A DNA stretch of 64,000 nt, taken from NCBI GenBank assembly GCA_024742285.1, contig JANSYR010000002.1, positions 186,001-250,000 on the forward strand, given 5' to 3'. Shown one piece after another: positions 59,086-64,000 of this stretch. The notes below the pieces were generated by a model. It saw only the letters and a program-made list of their open reading frames with translations. It did not search any database and was not told the origin of the DNA. Origin of the DNA: a bacterium. GTDB taxonomy: Bacteria > Myxococcota_A > UBA9160 > UBA4427. The position numbers and the translations under genes are program-made. How positions within the stretch are numbered: position 1 is the stretch's first letter; the number at the start of each line of letters is the position of its first letter.

Positions 59086-60101
59086 GCCGAATCCGCTCTC
59101 TTCATCTCGCAGGCGCACTGGTCGCCGCCGTTCTCTGCGCGCTGCCCGGCTCGGCCGGCGCGGCGCCGAGCATCGGCGTCGCGGGCTTTGCCGGCGACGC
59201 GCCGCGCGGGCCTTCGGGCGTGACGTTGGCAGGGTCGCTCGCCGACGCGATCGCCGGACGGGATCTCGAGCGGGTGCTCCGCCCGGGGAGCTTCGTGGCA
59301 GAGCCCGGGATCGATCCGGCGGCCTCGGACGTGCGCGACTGGGCCTACGCGGCCGCCGTCGACGCCCTGATCCTGGGCGCGGTCTGGCCGCGGACCGAGG
59401 AGCGCGCTTCGCGCCTCGTCGTGGTCGTGCGTTCCGGGCATTCGGGGGCGGAGCGCTCTCGCCATTCCGTCGACCTGCCGGGCCTCGACGGCCGCGGACC
59501 GGTGATCGACGCCCTGGCGGAGGAGATCCTGATCGGACTCGGGTACGAGCCGTCCGACGCCGCCCCGCTGGGTCCCGTCGAATCGGCGGGCCCCGCGGCG
59601 ACGAACACCCCGGGCGCGGGCGGGGATCGTGGTCGCGGGCTCGACACGGCGTTCGACCGCGAGGGCTTCGATGCCGATGCCCCGATCGAGATCAAGGCCG
59701 ACGAGGCCGAGATCGTGAGCCGCGACCACGGGCGTGATCTCCTCTTCCAGCGCAACGTCCACGTGACCCAGGCGAACGTGACGCTGCGCAGCCAGCGGCT
59801 CGAAGCGACCTACAAGCGCGGCGAGTCCGAGCCCGAGAAGCTCGTGGCGCGCGGGGACGTCTTCGTCGACCAGGGCGGGCGCCAGGCGCGATGCGACCGC
59901 GCGATCTATCTGCGAAAGGATCAGCGGCTGACCTGTTCCGGCCACGCCGAGCTCGTTCAGGGCTGCGACATCGTCCGCGGGGATTCGATCCATTTCTGGC
60001 TCGCCGACGACCGCGCGCGGGTGGAGGGGGCGGCGTCGATCGTGATCCGGCCGGAGGGGGAAGCCGGCGTCGGCTGTCGACGGACCGGAGGCAGCTCGTG
60101 A
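59082..60101 (+). CDS. lptA: LPS transport protein LptA with N-terminal extra domain
   Basis: A 339-residue periplasmic protein, about twice the usual LptA length. After a signal peptide (to about residue 27) comes an extra domain of about 130 residues ('LADAIAGRDLERVLRPGSF', 'WAYAAAVDALILGAVW'), which resembles TolB-N/FlgO-type periplasmic domains. A linker follows, then the OstA/LptA domain (about 200-330: 'IEIKADEAEIVSRDHGRDLLFQRNVHVTQ', read as IEIKADEAEIVS and LLFQRNVHVTQ; 'ARGDVFVDQGG'). It bridges LPS across the periplasm. It overlaps lptC and lptB by 4 bp each. Confidence 0.8.
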   Translation: MSRIRSLHLAGALVAAVLCALPGSAGAAPSIGVAGFAGDAPRGPSGVTLAGSLADAIAGRDLERVLRPGSFVAEPGIDPAASDVRDWAYAAAVDALILGAVWPRTEERASRLVVVVRSGHSGAERSRHSVDLPGLDGRGPVIDALAEEILIGLGYEPSDAAPLGPVESAGPAATNTPGAGGDRGRGLDTAFDREGFDADAPIEIKADEAEIVSRDHGRDLLFQRNVHVTQANVTLRSQRLEATYKRGESEPEKLVARGDVFVDQGGRQARCDRAIYLRKDQRLTCSGHAELVQGCDIVRGDSIHFWLADDRARVEGAASIVIRPEGEAGVGCRRTGGSS

Positions 60102-60829
60102 GTGAAGCCGTGCTCTCGGCGACGGGTCTCGTCAAGCGCTACGGCGAGAAGGTCGCCGTTCGTGGGATCGATCTCGAGGTGCGGAGCGCCGAGGTCGTCG
60201 GGCTGCTCGGGCCGAACGGCGCGGGCAAGACGACCACGTTCAACATGATGGCCGGCAGCGTTCGGCCGAGCGAAGGTCAGGTCTTCCTCGGCGACGAGGA
60301 CATCACCGAGCTCCCGATGTATCGCCGCGCGCGCATGGGGATCACCTATCTCCCGCAGGAAGCCTCGATCTTCCGCAAGCTGACGGTCGCCGACAACGTC
60401 GGGGCGATCCTCGAGACCGTCGAGCCCAACCGGGCGCGCCGGAAGGAGCGCCTCGCCGAGATGCTCGCCGAGCTCGGGTTGACCGAGAAGGCGAGTCGCA
60501 AGGGCGCCGACCTCTCGGGTGGCGAACGGCGGCGCGTGGAGATCACGAGAGCGCTCGTTCTCGATCCCCAGTTCATGATGCTCGACGAGCCGTTTGCCGG
60601 CGTCGACCCGATCGCCGTGATCGACATCCAGAAGATCATCGAGCAGCTCAAGGCGCGCGGGATCGGTGTGATCATCACCGACCACAACGTCCGGGAGACG
60701 CTCTCGATCTGCGATCGTGCGTACATCATCAAGGACGGAACGATCCTGCGTCTCGGCACCCCGGCCGAGATCGCCGAGGACCCCGAGGTCCGCGAGGTCT
60801 ACCTGGGCAAGAATTTCAGCCTGAACTGA
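60098..60829 (+). CDS. lptB: LPS export ABC transporter ATP-binding protein LptB
   Basis: A 243-residue ABC ATPase. Walker A GPNGAGKT (residues 38-45), signature 'LSGGERRRVE' near 138, Walker B 'MMLDEPFAGVDP' near 158 and H-loop 'ITDHN' near 193. The 'FRKLTVADNV' Q-loop region is typical of LptB. It powers extraction of LPS from the inner membrane. The start is GTG 60098, overlapping the lptA stop (GTGA). The transmembrane partners lptF and lptG are not in the window. Confidence 0.93.
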   Translation: MSEAVLSATGLVKRYGEKVAVRGIDLEVRSAEVVGLLGPNGAGKTTTFNMMAGSVRPSEGQVFLGDEDITELPMYRRARMGITYLPQEASIFRKLTVADNVGAILETVEPNRARRKERLAEMLAELGLTEKASRKGADLSGGERRRVEITRALVLDPQFMMLDEPFAGVDPIAVIDIQKIIEQLKARGIGVIITDHNVRETLSICDRAYIIKDGTILRLGTPAEIAEDPEVREVYLGKNFSLN

Positions 60830-60915
60830 CGCGGAGGCCGGCAGAGGGCCGGCGGTAGGGGTGCGGGGCGGAATTCCCGCGGGCGAAGGGCCGGCAACTG
60901 GGCGGTGAATCGCCC

Positions 60916-60946
60916 TGAGGCCGAATCTGGGGGATTCTTGGCCTCA
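60916..60946. terminator. Long two-part hairpin between lptB and rpoN
   Basis: TGAGGCC (60916-60922) pairs with GGCCTCA (60940-60946), and inside it GAATC (60923-60927) pairs with GATTC (60933-60937) around a TGGGG loop, with a two-base bulge. There is no T-run. It may end the lpt transcript or shape the rpoN leader. Confidence 0.4.
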
Positions 60947-61044
60947 AGAAGTCGGCGCTAGAGGACGCGAAGTACAATTGGAATGAAGCGTGCATGGCGC
61001 CCGCCGCCGCACGCGCGGCACCCACAGAGGAACGCTCTCCCGGC

Positions 61045-62658
61045 ATGGCCATCGAACTGAAACAGCAACTCAAGATCTCGCAGCAGCTGGTCATGACGCC
61101 CCAGCTGCAGCAGGCGATCAAGCTGCTTCAGTTGAACCAGCTCGAGCTGGTCAATCTCGTCCAGCAGGAGCTCCAGGAGAACCCGGTCCTCGAGGAATCC
61201 GACGGCGAGGAGGAGACGCAGGCCGAGCGTGAGGACGCGACGCCGGACGACTTCGACGATGGTCCCGAGGCCGGGGAAGCGGGCGACGCCGATGCCACCC
61301 CCGAGATGGAGATGGCCGCGGACCTGGCTTCTGCGGACGGGCCCGAGGCCGGCGACGTCGCATCGTCCGACGCTGCGACCGAGGCGGCCGTCGACGAGCC
61401 CGGCCCGACCGACGCGGAGAAGATCGCCGACGTCGAGTGGGAGCAGTATCTCGAGAGTCATCCGATGACGGGCCTCGATCACGGCGGGGTCGCGGGCGAG
61501 GACGATCGCCCCTCTCTCGAGGCCACCTATACCCGCCGGCCGAGCCTGGCGGAGCATCTCGAGTGGCAGCTCCAGGTCACCGACCTCGACGCGGCCGAGC
61601 TCGAGATCGCGACCTGGATCATCGGCAACATCGACGATCGCGGCTTCCTCTGCTCGACCGTCGAGGAGATCGCGCGGCAGTCCGGCGCTCTGGAGCCGGA
61701 CGTCGAGCGCGTCCTCGCCGCGATCCAGCAGCTCGATCCGACTGGCGTCGCGGCGCGCGACCTGCGCGAGTGCCTGCTGATCCAGATCGACACGCTCAAG
61801 ATCGAAGACGCGCTGGCGCGTCGCCTCGTCGACGAACACATCGACCTGCTGCAGAAGCGCGATTTCCGCGGTCTCTCCCGCGTGACCGGCGCGACGCTGC
61901 AGGAGGTGGCCGATGCGGCCCGCGTGATCGGCGGCCTCGAGCCGCGTCCGGGTCGTGGGTTCGGGGGCGAGGACCCCGTCTACATCACGCCGGACATCTA
62001 CGTCTACAAGATCGGCGAGGACTTCCACGTCCTGCTGAACGAGGACGGCCTGCCGAAGCTGAAGATCAACTCGATGTACCGCGAGGTGCTCTCCACCGGT
62101 GGAGCGACCGGCGGCAAGGCGGGGAGTCGGTCGGCCCCGGCCGCGGAGCTCGCCGAGAGGGACACCAAGAACTACGTCCACGACAAGGTCCGCTCGGCGA
62201 TGTGGCTGATCAAGTCGATCCACCAGCGGCAGCGGACGATCTACAAGGTCATGCAGAGCATCATCCACTTCCAGCGCGACTTCTTCGAGCATGGTGTCGC
62301 CTATCTGAAGCCGCTCAACCTGCGGGATGTCGCCGAAGACATCGAGATGCACGAGTCGACGGTCAGCCGCGTGACGACCAACAAATACGTCCATACGCCC
62401 CAGGGCATCTTCGAGCTCAAGTACTTCTTCAACTCGAGCATCGGGCGCTCGGACGGCGGCGAGGCGGTCGCCAGCGAGAGCGTCAAGGAGAAGATCCGCA
62501 AGATCATCGAGGCCGAGGATCCCGCCCGGCCGCTCTCCGATCAGCGGATCGCGGAGATGCTGAAGGCGGGGAGCATCGACATCGCGCGAAGAACCGTCAC
62601 GAAATACAGAGAAGCGATGAATATCCTGTCGTCGACGAAGCGCAGACAGGTCGTGTGA
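61045..62658 (+). CDS. rpoN: RNA polymerase sigma-54 factor RpoN
   Basis: A 537-residue sigma-54. Region I is 'MAIELKQQLKISQQLVMTPQLQQAIKLLQL' (residues 1-30, Gln/Leu-rich; read as MAIELKQQLKISQQL and VMTPQLQQAIKLLQL), followed by an acidic linker (about 55-145), the core-binding domain (about 165-345), the helix-turn-helix region and the RpoN box 'ARRTVTKYRE' near residue 515. It directs enhancer-dependent transcription at -24/-12 promoters such as 50534. ATG 61045 gives the canonical N-terminus; an in-frame ATG at 60994 would add 17 residues. Confidence 0.95.
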   Translation: MAIELKQQLKISQQLVMTPQLQQAIKLLQLNQLELVNLVQQELQENPVLEESDGEEETQAEREDATPDDFDDGPEAGEAGDADATPEMEMAADLASADGPEAGDVASSDAATEAAVDEPGPTDAEKIADVEWEQYLESHPMTGLDHGGVAGEDDRPSLEATYTRRPSLAEHLEWQLQVTDLDAAELEIATWIIGNIDDRGFLCSTVEEIARQSGALEPDVERVLAAIQQLDPTGVAARDLRECLLIQIDTLKIEDALARRLVDEHIDLLQKRDFRGLSRVTGATLQEVADAARVIGGLEPRPGRGFGGEDPVYITPDIYVYKIGEDFHVLLNEDGLPKLKINSMYREVLSTGGATGGKAGSRSAPAAELAERDTKNYVHDKVRSAMWLIKSIHQRQRTIYKVMQSIIHFQRDFFEHGVAYLKPLNLRDVAEDIEMHESTVSRVTTNKYVHTPQGIFELKYFFNSSIGRSDGGEAVASESVKEKIRKIIEAEDPARPLSDQRIAEMLKAGSIDIARRTVTKYREAMNILSSTKRRQVV

Positions 62659-62732
62659 CCTGCCTGCGCTTCGGCGCCGCCAGGATCTTCATCGGGGGCG
62701 CTTCGCGCCCCTGGCGATGACTCTCTATCTTG

Positions 62733-62751
62733 CCGCGCGCTCTGCGCGCGG
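62733..62751. terminator. Hairpin CCGCGCGC-TCT-GCGCGCGG after rpoN
   Basis: Perfect 8-bp stem with a three-base loop, 75 bp after the rpoN stop and about 180 bp before ptsN. No T-run follows. It could be a terminator or an RNA-processing site in the rpoN-ptsN transcript. Confidence 0.4.
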
Positions 62752-62928
62752 GGCTCGCGCACGACGCTTCGGCCAGGGAGGGGCGCTTCCGGCGTTCGCT
62801 CGCCGGAGGTGTTCGTGAGGCGGAGCTGATCGGGAACGCTGACAGCGGTTCCGCCCCCGAATCCCGGAATAGGGGATAGCGGGGGGCCGGCGGGCTGGGA
62901 TAGAGTGCGGCCGCACTGCGGAGCGGGC

Positions 62929-63390
62929 ATGAAGATCACCGACATTCTCGTGCGCGAGGGCTCGATCCTCGACCTGGTTGCGACCGGGAAGGACGATCTG
63001 CTCGCGGAGCTGGCGGGCGCGCTCTCGTCGGCGGAGCCGGCCCTCGAGCGGGACGCGCTGCTCACGGTCCTGCGGGAGCGCGAGGCGCTGCAGAGCACGG
63101 GGATCGGGGAGGGCGTGGCCATTCCCCATGGGAAGATCGCGGGGCTCGATCGCCTGGTCGCGACCTTCGCGCGGAGCACCGCCGGCGTCGACTTCGAGTC
63201 GATCGACGGTCAGCCTACGCAGCTGTTCTTCCTGCTCGTCGTGCCCGAGCAGTCCGGAGGACAGCACCTGAAGGCGCTGGCGCGGATCTCCCGCTTCTTC
63301 CGGGATGCCAGCTTCCGCGGCAAGCTGCTCGAAGCCGGGAACCTCGACGAGATCTTTCGGGCCATCGAAGAGGAAGACGCCAAGTTCTGA
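62929..63390 (+). CDS. ptsN: PTS IIA-type nitrogen-regulatory protein PtsN
   Basis: A 153-residue EIIA-Ntr protein. The phosphoacceptor His is in 'GVAIPHGK' (His67), and 'FFLLVVPEQSGGQHLKALARISRFF' (blocks FFLLVVPEQSGGQ and HLKALARISRFF) is the conserved C-terminal part. It takes phosphate from NPr and tunes K+ uptake, nitrogen and phosphate metabolism. Linkage with rpoN and hprK is the usual one; a ribosome-hibernation factor gene often found between rpoN and ptsN is missing. ATG 62929 gives the standard start. Confidence 0.93.
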   Translation: MKITDILVREGSILDLVATGKDDLLAELAGALSSAEPALERDALLTVLREREALQSTGIGEGVAIPHGKIAGLDRLVATFARSTAGVDFESIDGQPTQLFFLLVVPEQSGGQHLKALARISRFFRDASFRGKLLEAGNLDEIFRAIEEEDAKF

Positions 63391-63460
63391 CCCGGAGCGC
63401 GCCGGTTGCGCCCGCTCGTCGGCGGGGATCCTGCCCTGTGCCGACTCGGAGGAAGCGGCG

Positions 63461-64000
63461 TTGTCGATCGGTGAAGAAGAGGCGGGGGCTGCAGGCGAGG
63501 TCCCGGATCGCGTCGCGGAGACGCAGATCCACGGTTCCCTCGTCGACGTCGCGGGCATCGGCGTCCTGATCCTCGGCCCGTCGGGCATCGGCAAGAGCGA
63601 GTGCGTGATCGAGCTCGTCCGTCGCGGGCAGCGCCTCGTGGCCGACGACGTGGTCAGGCTGGCGCGCGACGACGCGGGGCGGTTGATCGGCTGGTCGCCG
63701 CCGCACATCCGCCACTTCATCGAGGTGCGCGGGCTGGGCCTGATGAGCGTCGCCGACCTCTTCGGGGCGGAAGCGACCCTCGACGCCTGCGAGGTGGGCT
63801 TCGTCGTCCGGCTCGAAGCCCTCGGTCGCGGGAATCAGTTCGAGCGGATCGGCCTAGAGCGGGAGCGCGAGACGATCCTCGAGGGCCCCATCCCGATGGT
63901 GCGCCTCCCGGTGCACGCCGCGAGCAACCTGGCCACCCTCGTCGAGTTGGCGATTCGCGACTGGCAGCTACGACTCCAGGGGGTGAATGCGGCCGAGCGA
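63461..64000 (+). CDS. hprK: HPr kinase/phosphorylase, kinase-domain-only form (3' end beyond window)
   Basis: The frame is open for 180 codons from TTG 63461 to the window edge, with GGAGGAA upstream. 'HGSLVDVAGIGVLILGPSGIGKSE' (Walker A at residues 39-46), 'RLVADDVVRL' and 'IEVRGLGLMSVADLFG' (HprK signature) identify the kinase/phosphorylase domain. The N-terminal domain of about 130 residues seen in Bacillus HprK is absent: the kinase core starts near residue 24. This resembles the short alphaproteobacterial form. It phosphorylates HPr/NPr on a Ser, linking to PtsN. Confidence 0.9.
   Translation, partial: MSIGEEEAGAAGEVPDRVAETQIHGSLVDVAGIGVLILGPSGIGKSECVIELVRRGQRLVADDVVRLARDDAGRLIGWSPPHIRHFIEVRGLGLMSVADLFGAEATLDACEVGFVVRLEALGRGNQFERIGLERERETILEGPIPMVRLPVHAASNLATLVELAIRDWQLRLQGVNAAER

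Overview
The window comes from a high-GC, Gram-negative chromosome. The Gram-negative call rests on a complete lptC-lptA-lptB lipopolysaccharide-export block, several lipobox lipoproteins and a PEP-CTERM surface protein. The order lptC-lptA-lptB-rpoN-ptsN-hprK, the many paired acyl-CoA dehydrogenases and short-chain dehydrogenases, and the F420-type flavoenzymes together suggest a deltaproteobacterium-like lineage (Myxococcota, Binatota or relatives). That placement is inference, because no rRNA gene is present.

Layout. (1) 1-2583 looks like the right end of an integrated element. It has a more AT-rich composition, genes of unknown or nuclease type, and ends in the 3' half of a tRNA-Arg(CCG) gene. 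A second copy of the tRNA 3' end lies 279 bp further on, in a gene-free, hairpin-rich stretch. (2) 3.0-20.7 kb is mixed core: a PEP-CTERM pentapeptide-repeat protein, a secreted NodB-type deacetylase, the TrkH/TrkA potassium uptake pair, a PhyH dioxygenase, MarC, a phospholipase-A2-like lipoprotein, an unusual zinc-ribbon SDR, a phosphoesterase/sulfotransferase pair, a DUF1214 protein and an MFS carrier. (3) 20.7-48.4 kb is a long catabolic region for lipid-like or polycyclic compounds. It holds a fused CaiB-type CoA-transferase, a molybdopterin oxidoreductase, six SDRs, an FAD ketosteroid-dehydrogenase-like enzyme, three F420-type flavoenzymes, an enoyl-CoA hydratase, an amidohydrolase, a KshA-like Rieske oxygenase, an HsaA-like oxygenase and two adjacent acyl-CoA dehydrogenase pairs. 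(4) 48.4-55.3 kb carries an MFS exporter and regulatory genes: a small gene behind a near-consensus sigma-54 promoter, an ECF sigma factor coupled to a small protein, a CBS protein and an HDOD protein. (5) 55.3-64.0 kb is housekeeping: ilvB-ilvN on the minus strand, then divergently a small exported protein, lptC-lptA-lptB, rpoN, ptsN and the start of a kinase-domain-only hprK.

How the genes fit together. The catabolic block reads as activation and oxidation of sterol-, terpenoid- or fatty-acid-like substrates: CoA transfer, dehydrogenation by paired FadE-type enzymes, hydration, SDR oxidations, ring oxygenation by Rieske and HsaA-like enzymes, and F420-linked reductions. The substrate cannot be read from the sequence. 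Features needing a second look are the element end with its unknown cargo, an N-terminal extra domain on LptA, a 52-bp tandem repeat that copies the 3' end of a gene, a good sigma-70-like promoter firing into about 0.9 kb without a gene, and two SDRs lacking canonical catalytic residues.
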